A stretch of 64,000 bases of DNA from Synchiropus splendidus (GCF_027744825.2 NC_071342.1:9009501-9073500), one strand, 5' to 3'; counted from the first letter of the stretch, positions 49,062 through 61,436 are shown. A program made the numbers and translations. Notes: generated by a model not told the origin, from the letters alone.

Positions 49062-49690
49062 CTGCAGACACTTCACGACTCGGCTGCTGTCCCGACAAAC
49101 CGGGTAGAAGTGATTTGGACGAGCCGGAGAAAGACGCACGGAGAGCGCTTGCACCAATGCGCACGCATGAGGAGACCGCGTCCGGAAAAAAAGAAAAACA
49201 GGCTCGGAAGCCAACCTCGCATGTGAAGAGGACAAGACGAGTCAAAGTCAACGGTCGCGATGACTTTGTTTTACGGCGAGTTTCCACCCACGGAAGACTG
49301 CCGGATTTCAACGCGCTTGTGCCGCGGAGGAGCGCAGCTGACGTGGCGGGGGGAAGAGGACTTACGCACCGGGATCCACGATGATCCGCAATCCTCGACG
49401 ATCCGCGGATCAGATGAAGGGACTAACAAACCACAGCGACGCTTTTTGTGGAATCTGCATGCGCCTTTCAATACCTTCTACCAGTGTAATTCTTAAAACA
49501 GCGATTTCACTCCGCGTGTTTTGTCTTTTCGGTTTGTAACATGGAAGAGCTGCGGCGCTCGGTCCAGACTGACGGGTATCCAGTTTCTAGACTCTCATAA
49601 TCTTACAATTAAAGGATATTTCTGGTGCCTGTGATGGAAAACGGAAATATCCCTTAATTGTTTGGTTAAGTTTGTCACAAAGGAGAAACT

Positions 49691-49711
49691 TTCAGCACCA
49701 CGGGCGGAGAT
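49691..49711 (+). promoter_or_regulatory. RE1/NRSE-like site (candidate REST-binding element)
   Basis: The sequence has a perfect left half-site TTCAGCACC, the usual AC spacer, and a right half GGGCGG in place of the consensus GGACAG (two transitions). It lies about 975 bp upstream of the grid1 start codon. REST silences neuronal genes in non-neuronal cells, and GluD1 is a mainly neuronal receptor, so the position makes sense. The GGGCGG half could also act as a GC box. This is a motif match, not proof of binding. Confidence 0.5.
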
Positions 49712-51689
49712 CCGCGTCTTCATGCAGCGGACAGGGCAACAAAAACAACCTGTAGATTCACTTGGCGACTGGCGCTTGCCTTCACCCCGCAGGGCGAGAA
49801 TCTTGTGTCAGCAGTGAAATGTGTTGTGTCTGATTCACTTTTTAAATCCCCATATTAAATGCTTTGGATTGTGGTCTGTATCTTGAAGAGGTTGTCCACA
49901 CCTCCTAAGTTGTTGAATCAAGTTCAGCCCATACTGGTCATCCGTGGTTACTGCAGCTGTGGTTGTGTAATTCAACCTTTAAATAATAAATATCCATGAA
50001 CTCTTTTTCTTTGTACATCGCCTTTTGCTTTGATACAGTCAACTACAAAATCCAGCTTTTCGTCAGCGTGAGAAGTATAATTGGGACAACAAAAAAAGAA
50101 CAAGTGATGGATGTGGGCTTTTTTTTTTACCTGACGAACAGCTAAAATATCGGAATAAGACATCCATGCTGTACCGAAGTGTGTAAAGGCAGTTTCTGCA
50201 AAGCAGTTTAAAGCGTGTTAATGGCTACAGACTAGAATTCATGGACAGACCATTAAATCTTCATCAGAGCGAATTGTTTCTTCACTGCGTTGTTGCTATT
50301 GATGGTGATGTGTGTTCTATTGTTGGTGCTTCTGACAGTACTCTAAGTAACAAGCGCTTTCCATCAAATGAAATATCTGCCATAAGCGGCCCCTTTTTGA
50401 CGTATACGCCACTTTTGCCACTTTCCTTCTCAATGGACAATATAGTGCAGAGATAAATTCACTATAAAAGTCAGAAATGTCCTAAATGCATGATGCAAAA
50501 ATGTATCAATATAATAGTAGTTAAAAAAGGAAGTGGATTCTTCTCCATCCAACTAGTTTGATTTAATAACAATGAATAAATAAAAGAATGAATAATAACT
50601 ATACAGGCTATTTTATATTCAGTTGAGGAACTTAAAAAAACACATTTTTAACAACATTCAGCACAGTTCCTAAGATGAGATAAACTAAAGTCAATATATT
50701 AATAATCAGAATAGAGGTGACTCAGACACCATCTTCAATGGAAGCATAAAATACAAATTTTTAGTTCCACTCTCAGTCTCTGAGTCCTCCATTATACCTC
50801 CTGGTGATCACTAGGAATTGTTCCAACACAAAAGCTCCCAAACACAGCAGCTGTGCCGTGTGAATCATTTCACTTTTTCATACACATTTGTATTATGCTC
50901 CACAAGCAAACTCATTATTTTGGGCGTAATTTGCATACAAATGAGGGTAAATGAGAATGCAGGGTGATCGGCAACTCCTAGCATTTCCTGAAACTCACTT
51001 AAAAAAATGTTAAAACAATTGAGGTTTTTCACAAACATTGCTGATCTAAGCGTGGAATGATGTCTCAGGCTGCTCTGTAAGAAGAAGTCTGTTCTTTGTG
51101 ATCGCGGTTGCAGCTTCCACACTCATACAGCAGAGACAAAAGCAGAAAGATTCACCTTGAGATTGGAGTTCACGAATCAAAAAATGCCTTATGTTCAGCA
51201 GCAGAGCAATACATGTCGGGACCATTGATCCAAGGCACTAACCTTCCTGATATTCTATAAAATCTATCTTTAAAATCATCTGCAAGCTCAATGCTATCTG
51301 AAATCAACAGTATTCGTAATGAAAAAAGAACACAAATAATGATGTTACAAAGTGCAGTCTAGCAACAGTGGAGGTAGAAAAAGCTTTGAATTCTTTGAGA
51401 ATTATCTCGATATCAGGCGATGTCGACAACTGCCAGTAGCGACGTGTTTTGAAGGGACACAAGTCTGGATACTACTGGATCTAACAGGTGTGAAGTCAGA
51501 GCCTCACTCTGCTACAATAACTTAGCAATCTCTGGTTGGGCAACACCACGTTTTCTCCGCCTTTCTGTCAAGATTAAAGCACAAAGAGTGTCAAGCAAAG
51601 ATAGCGAGCAAGCATATGCTTCCTCAAGAGACTTATTCAGGTCGCAGGGGCACTCTTGAGGACTTTCTAACTGGAGTCAAAGACGGAAG
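49712..51689. other. Upstream flank of grid1, no gene seen
   Basis: CpG density drops to background. No exon, RNA gene or repeat is recognised. Non-coding 5' exons of grid1 could lie here but have no visible signature. Confidence 0.5.
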
Positions 51690-51860
51690 AGAATAAACAA
51701 GCTGATCTGAACAGCTGGTTCTGTCCTGGGGTGGCTGCATGTGGGGGAGTGAAGCTCCCATCCCATCCCTTCATGAGCAGCTCCTTCAGGGATAGACTGG
51801 TTCATGCCCATTGTTTGAAGGAGAGACACCACAGGTCTTTCCTGACTGGGACCACGTTCT
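51690..51860 (+). pseudogene. LINE ORF2 3'-terminal fragment
   Basis: The region gives 'ADLNSWFCPGVA'-like DNA (ACAAGCTGATCTGAACAGCT, GGTTCTGTCCTGGGGTGGCT), then a frame with SSFRDRLVHAHCLKERHHRS followed by FL. This closely resembles the conserved C-terminal segment of fish non-LTR elements (SSFSDRLLHPKC-KERYRRSFLP). The rest of ORF2 is absent, so this is a 5'-truncated dead copy. It is oriented opposite to grid1. Confidence 0.65.
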
Positions 51861-52263
51861 CACTCTTGAGTGACTCAGAAGTCAGCGGCCTGCGTTACAT
51901 GTTGTCACATAGGCTTCCACTGCATTTCCTGACGACCTCGGGCAGAATGTAAACAGTGTTTGGGATTGGAGTTTAACTGCAGGCTGGCGCTCATGAAGTT
52001 AACCTTCATTGTATGTCAAGAAATTCCCCCTACGAAAAACCAATATTTTCATGAGGACTTTTTGCGTCACGGACGTATGCAAGTCACCTTTACACATAGG
52101 TGTTATAATAGCGAACAGTCTTTCTTTTATGCAACGTGCTGCCCATGACGTCAGGAAATGCCATAGAATGCGCTCCAATTGGACGCCTGATGTGTCACAA
52201 AAGGGCACTCGAATGTAGTCACTATTTGATGCATTAGGAGTGAGAATATGTTGATCAGTAGCT

Positions 52264-52704
52264 CAACCAATCCTCACTCCCTTGGAGTAACATACTGAGG
52301 TTGGGAAAGTGTATTTTTACATCCTATTCGGACGCCAACGGCAGCCTTCAGCGTTGCATGGCGTTCAATTGATGCACAATGTCAGGTAAAAAAATTTAGA
52401 AATTGTGGTGTGGTAACCAATGGTGTAGCACCTGTCCTCTTCCTCCTTTCATTCTCGATGAAATGAGGCAATTGCAATTTAAAGCACATTAAATGCCTTT
52501 CTTAAAGGGGTTTTAAATAGCAACTGACAATGTAAGTCAATAAAAAGAGCTTCCAAACATCTCCCTGTGACCCCCCCGGTTTTTACTCCATTGAAACGCC
52601 AATGTGTCAACATGCGACGCTAAAGGCTGCCTTTGTCGTCCGTATGGGACACAATAGTCCACTTTCCTAATGTCAGTATAGTACGCCATCGGAGGATGGG
52701 TTGA
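52264..52704. mobile_element. Family A inverted-repeat element, full-length copy
   Basis: The left end is CCAATCCTCACTCCCTTGGA, then GTAACATACTGAGGTTGGGA and AAGTG. The right end on the opposite strand is CAACCCATCCTCCGATGGCG, then TACTATACTGACATTAGGAA and AGTGGACT. The inverted arms are about 120 bp, carrying 'GGACGCCAACGGCAGCCTTC' and its inverted counterpart 'GACGACAAAGGCAGCCTTTA'. There is no transposase frame. Confidence 0.7.
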
Positions 52705-52824
52705 TGAATTATACACAGCACCTCATGTAAACATGAGTGAAATGCATCACCATGTGAGGGGTCGTATACACGGAGCAGCATGTGAAGTCAACTAGCAATG
52801 AGAGCTCTCGATTGGCACACCATG

Positions 52825-52871
52825 TGTCTCCATTGAATCGTGTCAACATGCAGCATGGAAGGCGGACTCCA
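52825..52871. mobile_element. Family A fragment
   Basis: 'CTCCATTGAATCGTGTCAAC' followed by 'ATGCAGCATGGAAGGCGGAC' parallels the inner right arm of the neighbouring full copy ('CTCCATTGAAACGCCAATGT', 'GTCAACATGCGACGCTAAAG'). It is short and uncertain. Confidence 0.4.
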
Positions 52872-52905
52872 GCATCAACATCAACAAACGTAAACGTCCA
52901 TATGT

Positions 52906-54160
52906 GACGACCACGACCAGGTCTGGTCTCAGACGCAAACCCACTGGTCTGAATGGAAATGTACATGGTGTCATTGCTGTTGCAGACAAAACTTTCTTGG
53001 TCAACCGAAAAGTTAAAATCGTGGAAAATATGAAATACCCTGCATTTAAGTATGCATTTAACAAAGACTTGGAAAATGGAATTGGAAAAGTCATTTATCA
53101 GTACTTCCTTTTTTCAAAGCAAAAAAAACAACATATTTTTAAAGGTCATAAATGTGAATACAGCAGAAAGTATGATGGTTTTATAAACAAATCCTTCCAA
53201 CATCAGTCATTCCTGCTGACAGTATGCCTTGAATTATATTTATTCTTTGCATATAGAGAGGTATTTATGTGAGTCTGAGGAATGTAAAGAGAGAAGATTT
53301 TAAAGATGCACGCACCACCTCCGTGTTCTCGCAACCAGGCAGCCACTTTGATGTGTGAGTTCAGAATGTGACATGATAATTGGCTAAATATTGGGCTTCC
53401 GTCACCAGATGCATTTTTGTGGCAGCACCATTATGTTGTTAGCCTGGATGTGGCAATGGTTGAAATGAAGCAGGGTCATGTGACCAAAGTTTACAGCAGG
53501 GTACTTGTGAAAAATGTATAGTCATGAAAAAAAAGAAAAAAAAAGAAAAAGAACACTTTTCAGGAGGTTGCCAGCTCCTCACACAGCAAATGCTAGTTCC
53601 TCCTGAAAGGTGTTCCATAATGTTGGTCAGAGAGTCACAGAGGACCTGATTTTTTTTTTTTTTTTTCACAAACAACCTTTAGTTCGCTTAGTTTACGAAT
53701 ATTGAGCTGAAAGAGAAATCCATTCCGTCTCCTAATATCACAAAGCCAAACCCAAGTCTGCCACCAATATCGCAACCAATTTGTTTTTGACAGAAACACG
53801 TAAGTCCAACTGACGCCAAGTGTCCCGCTAATAGCATTTTCTCATTTGATAATCTCTATCTTCATTTCAAATAATAGGCTTCTCTAAACTAAAAGCCTGA
53901 GGCGCACAACTGGCCTTGATTAAATGTTGCTGTAGTTCATAGTGGAGTTGGTCTGTGGCTCTGTGGCGCCTCCTGATAAGACCCAGCTCTCAGTTACATA
54001 TTATGTTCCTGTGCATGACTTGAAGCAGTTCGAAATGTCGGCAGTTTAGCGTATGTATGTCTGATATCAGCGGTGTGGGCGGGTCAGCTGGTCTGATGGG
54101 GTGGTGTGGGGTAGGAGGCTATTGATTTAGCAGGTCAAAAATTTAATAGATATATATATA
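52906..54160. other. Upstream flank, no gene seen
   Basis: This contains A-rich (about 53526-53551) and T-run (about 53650-53666) simple sequence. The 122-codon plus-strand frame at 52904-53272 has no recognisable domain. Confidence 0.5.
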
Positions 54161-54461
54161 CAAATAACATCCGACTTACGACTGGGATGGGTTCCGACCA
54201 ACCGGTCGTAACTCACATTCATATTGGATGTAAGTCGTTCAAAATAGCCGAGGCGAGGGTTATAGCTACTACTGTAGTGGTAGATGGCTGTGTGAGAGTG
54301 AGATGCTGGGATACTGTGCTGCCGTCACTGTCATACGCGATGCCGGGCTGCTACATGCTGCGGTGCCAGACATTGAATTAAAAAAAACTAAGCACCTGCT
54401 GGCCGTGCTCGTAAGTACCAGTGAACCTAAGTCGAGCAGGTCGTAAGTCGGACGTTATTTG
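54161..54461. mobile_element. Tigger-like MITE with TA target sites, 301 bp
   Basis: The left end is CAAATAACATCCGACTTACG. The right end on the other strand is CAAATAACGTCCGACTTACG, and AC follows in both. The match is 21 of 22 terminal bases. TA flanks both sides. The interior has further 'GTCGTAA' repeats but no transposase. The 64-codon frame inside is not a gene. Confidence 0.8.
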
Positions 54462-54466
54462 TATAT

Positions 54467-54468
<2 letters not shown>

Positions 54469-54542
<74 letters not shown>
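54469..54542. repeat. (GT)n microsatellite, about 37 units
   Basis: This is an uninterrupted GT run immediately after the MITE at 54161-54461 and its TATA-rich flank. The His-Thr frame on the minus strand is an artefact. Confidence 0.98.
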
Positions 54543-54543
<1 letters not shown>

Positions 54544-57519
54544 AAATGAAAGAAATAGAATTTGTAAAATAAAGAAAACACACACAGCTCACATCTCTCG
54601 CACTCCTGTCTATTTCCTGAATTTTGGCAAGTAATTCAAAGTTTTATCTAAATTTTGCTTCTCACCATTGTGTGACGCTCCCCAACATTTTGTCTCACCA
54701 TGTTTTTCAATTCAATTCCTTTTGAAAACTCAGCAGCTCTGTCAAGGTTGCGGCTGTTGAACGATGCCTCTGAGTGAAAGCATACTAGCGGGGTTTGGCA
54801 TCAAATCTCCATTTTTCAGATAGTAGATTTCAGTAGCCTGGCTTAATAACTGAAATGACCACCAAAAAGATACGATACGCTGAGATGCCTCTTTTATTGA
54901 ACTAATCTTTGCATATATTACTTTAATATCTGGACAATAACAGAGTAAAGTCTTATAAAGTTTGTCAATACTCCACCAGTGGAAGCTTTAGCGGAGCACA
55001 ATTTTGCCTTGAATTACATACTACAGTGATAAATGGTTTATATATGTTTCTAGGTGAAATTGGACAATGTCCAATGCCACACCTGAGAATCTCTCACAGC
55101 ACACTAATGAAAAACACCAATATAAAGACATCAGGGCTGAGATTAAAGCATCTTCAATGTGAACCAGTGAGGATAGTGCGGGGTTTTTTTAATACTAGAG
55201 GATGTCTATATCATACTTTTTCAAGTTTTCTTGAACACAGCACAGCAATCAGAAGTCAAGTCAAATAAAGAGTGAGGAAAGGCAATTTTTCGGTGTGAGA
55301 CAAAGCCAGGATACAGTCACATGACAATGCAGACACAAGTCCACAGGTGGGATTGCAGTCTGTATCTGTGCAGTGTCCAGTTCAGAGTTTGTTTTCTTTA
55401 CCACTGCTTTATAAGACAAACAAAAGTGTTCCTCAAAGATTCTTGGAATAAAAGAAGAAACAGACCCAGTCAGGCAGTCAAACAATCGGAACCTTTTTCG
55501 AGAGAAAAGGAAGACAATCGATTTTGAAGTGAAATGGTTCAGCTTCAAGTCAGGAAGTGAAAGGTCACAAAATGCCACAGAAAGCAAAGATATGCCACAT
55601 TGCTTTTAATGTAATTGAAAAATTCAGATTTTTAATTTGGAAATTTTGACGCATTATGTGGCTGCTCAGGAAAGAATGGTGTCGCTACACCCACCCATCT
55701 TTCAGCCAGGAGGGCAGTACGAAACAGTGTTTAGCCGCTAGGAGACTCATTCATTGTTCAGATGAATTTGCATTGCTCCAGTACAATACTTGAAAAGATC
55801 ACAGGCTGTGGTTGCCCGGGGAGCTGCTGCTGTCAGTCACATGTCATCCCTCAATTACTGACATGAAGCCCCCTTACACCAATTTGGAGGAGGCAAAAAA
55901 TTTCAAGCTGAAAATCCATCCATGTCGAGCAGAAATGTGTGAGGAATAGCAAATACTGCAGCACCAGGGGTGAATAAGCAAGACTCTTCTCCAAATACAC
56001 AGCCTGAGGTAACATTATAGATTAATCAGGTTATGGGAGAATAAGCACAACCTCCATCACAGAGACTGAATTTCAATGAGTGAATTGTTGACTATAGCCG
56101 CATATTTCAACTCTGCACCGTACGGAACTTCGCTGGAAAATATACTGGGCTATAAATTATACACAAGGTGAAGGATATATGTGTGTGTGGATCCCTGAGT
56201 GAAATTATTGGGCAACTTTATTTTTTCCTTGCACCAGATGTCAAGACAATGTTGGTTTCACAACCACATACATAATAAAAGACGTTTCTGCTGACAGCGC
56301 AAATGACATCCACGGTTATTTTAATGAATTTGAGTGACGTTTTCTCCAACTCTGGGTGTCCGAAGCAGGTGAGTCAGGCAAGTTTTTTCATGAATCAATC
56401 TGCACTTTATGCCCAACAAATTTTCTTTGCTGACAAATTCCTGACTGATAAACCAGAAGAAAGAAACATCTGTTCAAATTCACTCCAAACACTATGGTAA
56501 TCAGCAAGCTATTCCTGGGAAAACGGGAAAAATCTGCTCCTCTATAAATCCTGCACGAGGGCTCCACTCGACTGACTAAATGCTTAAAATCAAGCCAGCC
56601 GTCTCCAGTGAGACAACAAAACATCTCCTCACTCTGATTCAGTCCATTTTCATTCCTTCCCCTCGTTCCCAAACCATGTGCCTCATTATCATGTTGAAGA
56701 CCAACTGGGATTGGGTAGTGCTAAGTCCCATTAAAAATAAATGCAGTGTTTACCAAATGTGCTGAGTTATTTTCCCCCCGTTATGCTGCTAAAATTGTCT
56801 TGTTTATTCCCTTTTTTGTTGGCGCAGAGCCATGTAGTGAAGAAGCCGTTTACTACTGAAACATCTGTATTTCCCACTCCAAACCTTGCACAACATAAGA
56901 GAGAGCATGTGTCCTCATAGTCTGCAGATGAGCTCATAAGCAAGAGGCATATTCTTTGCTATCAAATTATCAGACGAAGAAAATTTTGCCTGTGGAGGTT
57001 TTCATAATTCACTGGCCCAGAAGCGACAGTCGAACCGTTTGTTGGCAAAGGTACTGAACCCAGTGAGGTGTCAGCAACATTTTACTCCAGCTGTGCCTGC
57101 AAGACACTCATTAGCGGACGAGGTTGTTTGAGGAGCCCATTAGCACAAGCTGTCTGATACATACCTGCGACGAGGAAACAGCTTTTTTAAGATGGAATGA
57201 AGACAGGGCATTCAACAATCATTCTCAATCCCAACATGCCGCTTCGTGTAAACTGTACACTCACCGACCAAACGGCATGTGAGGTATCAGGGTTATTCAA
57301 TAGTCCTTGATATCATTTCAAGCCAAAGAAAAGAAATCCAGATCATTTTCCTTCCCAATACAGACGTATAAACTCTACATGCCACCACCATTTTCTAGCC
57401 GCTAGACAAACCTTGTACTGGAGTATTTCTTCCGACCTAGCTGGATCACCTCAAGCATCATATTCCCATTCCCAATAGCGACTACTTTCTTGCGAACATT
57501 TGCGTCCTTGAGTCACACT
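54543..57519. other. Upstream flank, no gene seen
   Basis: Unique-looking non-coding sequence. No gene, RNA or mobile element is recognised. Confidence 0.5.
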
Positions 57520-57884
57520 CAAACCAACCTGTCCTCATTCCCATGACGTAATATATTGAAAGTGGCTTTTGTGTTGTATTCTGACGACAACAGGAGTCTT
57601 CCTTGTTGCATGTTGACTCATAGGTGGTGTTTCAATGGAGTAAAAATGGTTTCCTCCCATGTAGTGGGGGGGGGGAGGGAACGCAAATGGCTTTGCCATT
57701 TGTGGGGCTATAAATAGCAATTGAAACGTTGCTTTATGTAGAACGAAAGGAGCGCCATCCCATGCCTTACCTAACCCTGACAGCCGTCATTCTTTTACAA
57801 GCGCTGACCACGCCGTCAGCGTAGGACGCAAAACTCCACTTCCCCACCTCAATATAGTACGCCATGGGAGTGAGGATGGTTTGC
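57520..57884. mobile_element. Family A inverted-repeat element, nearly complete copy
   Basis: The left end has CTGTCCTCATTCCCATGACG, then TAATATATTGAAAGTGGC. The right end on the opposite strand is CCATCCTCACTCCCATGGCG, then TACTATATTGAGGTGGGGAA. The inside order of blocks (GTTGCATGTTGACTCATAGG, TGTTTCAATGGAGTAAAAAT, AAAGGAGCGCCATC) matches the copies at 12371 and 52264. A run of nine or more G interrupts it near 57667. Confidence 0.75.
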
Positions 57885-57952
57885 CCGGCCAGTGGGATCC
57901 ACAAATCTGGAGTTCAGAAAGAGTACCGACTTATAGATATAGTTTATTCCAG

Positions 57953-58021
57953 ATCAGCATCAGCATCAGCATCCAGTTGTCAATAGTCAGCATCAGCGGT
58001 AAGCATCCACAGTCAGCATCA
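57953..58021. repeat. Degenerate (ATCAGC)n hexanucleotide repeat
   Basis: Four clean units at 57953-57976 are followed by scattered AGTCAGCATC/AGCATC copies to about 58021. Confidence 0.8.
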
Positions 58022-58609
58022 AAGTAGTCAAACAACAGATACTTTAAATACAGACTGGACCGAGGGCGTTCCCCGAATCCCTTACACCATCCAACACACA
58101 ATAGGACCAAGGGCGTTCCAACGCACAATTTTACACACAAGACCATATTAGAATATCCGATCATTGTAAGCGTTATATGATTTCCCAGAATCCAGGACGC
58201 TGGGCTGGGCCATCATGCCCTGACATTACAGATGATAGAGCTCCCTGTTTTCTTCCTGAGGAGACCATATTTGACGTACATGGAAACATTTTATACAAAA
58301 GTAACTATTATTGTTAAAGTCCCGCATGGGTGAACCACAGTTCATTGTTCCATTGGTGTTGGGAAACAGATCATATTTAAACTTAAATGTTGACAGTAGA
58401 TGCAATAGGCTTTCATTTGAGGGAAATTGCGTAAAAGAAAGACGGATGTGGGGTTTAGGATTAAGCCATGGGGTGGCGCTACTTTTGCAGTGTACAGTGA
58501 CTGTGTCACTTGGTACATATAACCCCTGAAAACGATCATGTCTTATCACTAAGGGGGGACATGAGCTATGCACCCCTGTGCTTGTCATAACTCAAACCCT
58601 TCCTTTTGG

Positions 58610-58725
58610 AACGTCAGACAGGAGGGGAAGCATTTTACTCCACTGAAACACCTATTGCATTAGCGGGCCACGTGGAAGGCTGACTTTGGCGTCAACATAG
58701 GATGCTGAAACCCCACGCTGTTTCA
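58610..58725. mobile_element. Family A fragment (right inner arm)
   Basis: 'TTTTACTCCACTGAAACACC', 'GGAAGGCTGACTTTGGCGTC' and 'AACATAGGATGCTGAAACCC' follow the order seen in the right arm of the copy at 52264-52704. The terminal CATGGGAGTGAGGA end is missing. Confidence 0.5.
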
Positions 58726-61325
58726 TGCCTTGGGTGTGACAATGTGTTGCCTGAAGTGGCTTTTCCATCTCTCTAATCTAAGTTTCCAGTTGATGACTAC
58801 CCTTCTCACGTAACCTCAGGCAATTACGTGACTCACGTAAAGTCAGCTCTGATCATTTGAGCACTCACATTCGACAGTGAATGAGTCTGTGCAGTGCACA
58901 ATTAGTGAGTGTCAAATACATGATCACAATCTCAAGCGAATGAGCTGAAATTCACTCATAAAATCGCAACCTTATTTGAGTCCGAAACCACGCGAAGAAA
59001 ACTGTTGCCAAGAAACCACTTCTAGTATGCGATACTTCGAATTGTAGCAATGGCTACAATTTAAAAAGGAAACTTTTTGTTTGTACTTGATCTGCACATT
59101 TCATTGGCTTTAAAAATATATAGGACCCCTACAGTATAGTTAATAAAATACCCGCAACTCCAACAAGAAATCCAGAGGTTAGGACCCACCCACTTGCACC
59201 CGATTGGTCATGCAATCACTTGTGCTGCTGAATATAATAAATCACTCATGGTGATCAGTAGTTTGTGCAACAAAAACTCTCATATGACTCACTGATCTGG
59301 CCTTGTTTGACACCTTGTATCAACAACTTTTCGTAAAATGAGGACATGCGCATGGGGAATGGAGCCAATGATGTATTCAAAATCAACGTTTTCAAGATTG
59401 AAACTTGACATTAAATTGGAAAAGTCAACCACTTCTATCGCAATTCACGAAAAGGTTATTTTAAAAATAATATTTTGGGGTGGGGGGCGATACAGCATGA
59501 ACAAAAATCCCAGCATGTACGTTCATCAATATTTACAGTCAAAAGAGCTACGGCGTGTCAATAGTCGTCCAACCTTTGTTCCAAACCTCAAAAATAATGC
59601 TGCAGCTCTGCAAGTTGTACCATATTTTATTTCACGCCGACCATTGATGTTGGTTTTCCTTATTTGTTCAGCCGCACTAATTGGTTTACATGTCAGTCAA
59701 CCTGCCAATACAAGCGCCCTCTGTGGTGCTGGAGTTTACCAGATTTATTCTCGGAACTGTTCGAGTTTCATCAGCTGTGCTTTACCTCAGCTCCTTCTTC
59801 CTTTCCGAACAGAGACGCGTGAGACCTGGGAAGGAGTTGACTGACAAACCCGATCAAAGATTCAACAAGGTCATGCAAACTTTGCAGTCAAGAACTCTGT
59901 GTTTTTCAGCTGCAATGATTTCCCTGACTTGGTCCGAACAAACTGGCAAAGTAGCGTCGCATAAATGAACGGAGAACAGTTGCTGAGTAATGTTTAAAGC
60001 GGCGTTTGCAACGATACGGTCCAACCCTCTCCGCAGTAGTGGAGGACGCTGAAGCTCCCGGGGTGGAGCCCAGATGGATTACCTTGGTCTGTGGTAATTA
60101 TCCTCCAGCACCAAACATACATTATTACTGAGATATTGAAGTGTAGAATAGAGCTGGATGCTCCCCAAAGAACTGCGTTCGTCTACATGGAATTTGCAGA
60201 TCTCCTCATTTAGCCCATTTGGGTAGTTTTCCCTCAATGCTGTGGTGAGTGAAGGAGAATCCTGGTGGCATCTGACTAATTAGAACGGGATTTAATAGGC
60301 TCTATTGGATTCATCCATTGGCAGATGATATGGTCTGGTGTTGCGGACGCCTTTCATTAACTGGCACGTTGCATCCGATGACAAGGCGCCAAGTGATCCG
60401 TCCTGTGACTCATGGTTGCGGTAGGAGCACCGGCATGAATGGCAGTTGCGAACAGTCAGATGAAAGTGGATGGAGCTGTCATTTCAGGAAAAAAAGAAGC
60501 CGTCTTTAATAAGAGTGAATGTTCGCGCCGCAGAGAGCTAAATTCAGATTCACTTCATTTGCATTCGATTATAATGTAGCTGCTTTAGAACAAAAAGAGA
60601 GCAGACTGAGGAAGGGGGTCACAGCCAATTCATGTTCAGTTACTCCAGACTGGAAAGGGAGCAGGGAGAAAAATGTCACAGTGTTTGGGAAGGGATGCAT
60701 AGTCAGTGCTTGATCTCACACCGCATTATTGCAACCTCATTCAACTATATGCTTACTCAACCCCGAGCTTTGTGGCGCCGCAGTACCGGGCTACTCGAGC
60801 TTATTGGAAGCCTCATCTATCTGGAGAAGAGCGGATGGTTAAGGCAGGAAGTCAGTCAATGAAAACCAAAGTGGATCCGGTTAATTTACAAATTTAAACA
60901 GGCGGTCTAATGCATTACTCTCAAACATCTGAATTGGATTTTAACTAGTGGCAACACTGTCACAGGCACTCCAGCAACTCTCATGTCAAACACAAATCTC
61001 AAGAAATTCCAAATGTCTGTTGTGTGTCCCGATATACTCAACACAGTAAGATACAGAAACTCGTCCTTCAAGCCAGAACTCGACGACGAAACCTTGCAAC
61101 AACAGGACATGGAAGTGAAGAGGATGACATTGGTCTTGCTCACTTCTAATAAGTTAATGGCAGAAGCACAACCACTGCTTCTGGAACAAAAGCGCTAGTC
61201 ACATTTGCCGCCTGGACACCTTAAGGAATGGACCAGGATAATTGCAACAGATGGGAGTTTTAGGGGGAGATTTACTCCTCAGGATTAAAAGCCAGTAAAA
61301 CACATCATTTGTTTCCTTGTTTCTA
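58726..61325. other. Upstream flank, no gene seen
   Basis: The longest plus-strand frame in the window outside repeats (59338-59844, 168 codons) lies here. It has one hydrophobic stretch but no known motif, and no supporting splice or codon pattern. I regard it as chance. Confidence 0.45.
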
Positions 61326-61436
61326 GGTCCAACCCCTCCTCACCCCCGCCGGCGTACTATATTGACATTAGGAAGTGGACTTTTTTGGTGCAGTTCTTAC
61401 CTTGAAGGCGGCCTTTTGGGGTGATTGGCATGAAGC
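61326..61436. mobile_element. Family A fragment (left arm)
   Basis: 'CCCCTCCTCACCCCCGCCGG' then 'CGTACTATATTGACATTAGG' and 'AAGTGGACTTTTTTGG' matches the left terminal arm of the family. The remainder is lost. Confidence 0.6.

Larger units (their letters stand above)
48530..49560 (-). promoter_or_regulatory. grid1: CpG-rich promoter region of grid1
   Basis: CpG dinucleotides are sparse in most of the window but dense here. Examples are GGCGCCGG, CGCGCTCGCCG, GACGCGTCC and the stretch around 49350-49430. The region covers coding exon 1 and about 850 bp upstream. No convincing TATA box is placed at a sensible distance, so a dispersed CpG-island promoter is likely. The transcription start cannot be fixed from sequence alone. 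Several open frames of around 70-110 codons cross this region on both strands, but they match nothing known and are a by-product of the GC-rich, stop-poor composition. Confidence 0.75.

Noticed and set aside
49058..49384. A 108-codon plus-strand frame and overlapping frames in the CpG-rich region, considered as a divergent gene
   Set aside because: GC-rich, stop-poor sequence explains the frames. The peptides are low-complexity, Arg-rich and match nothing known.
54378..54581. His-Thr repeat protein frame on the minus strand
   Set aside because: It is a translation of the (GT)n microsatellite.
59338..59844. 168-codon plus-strand frame with a hydrophobic stretch
   Set aside because: There is no recognisable domain, no plausible splice partners and no codon bias. 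At this AT content a frame of this length can occur by chance in 64 kb.
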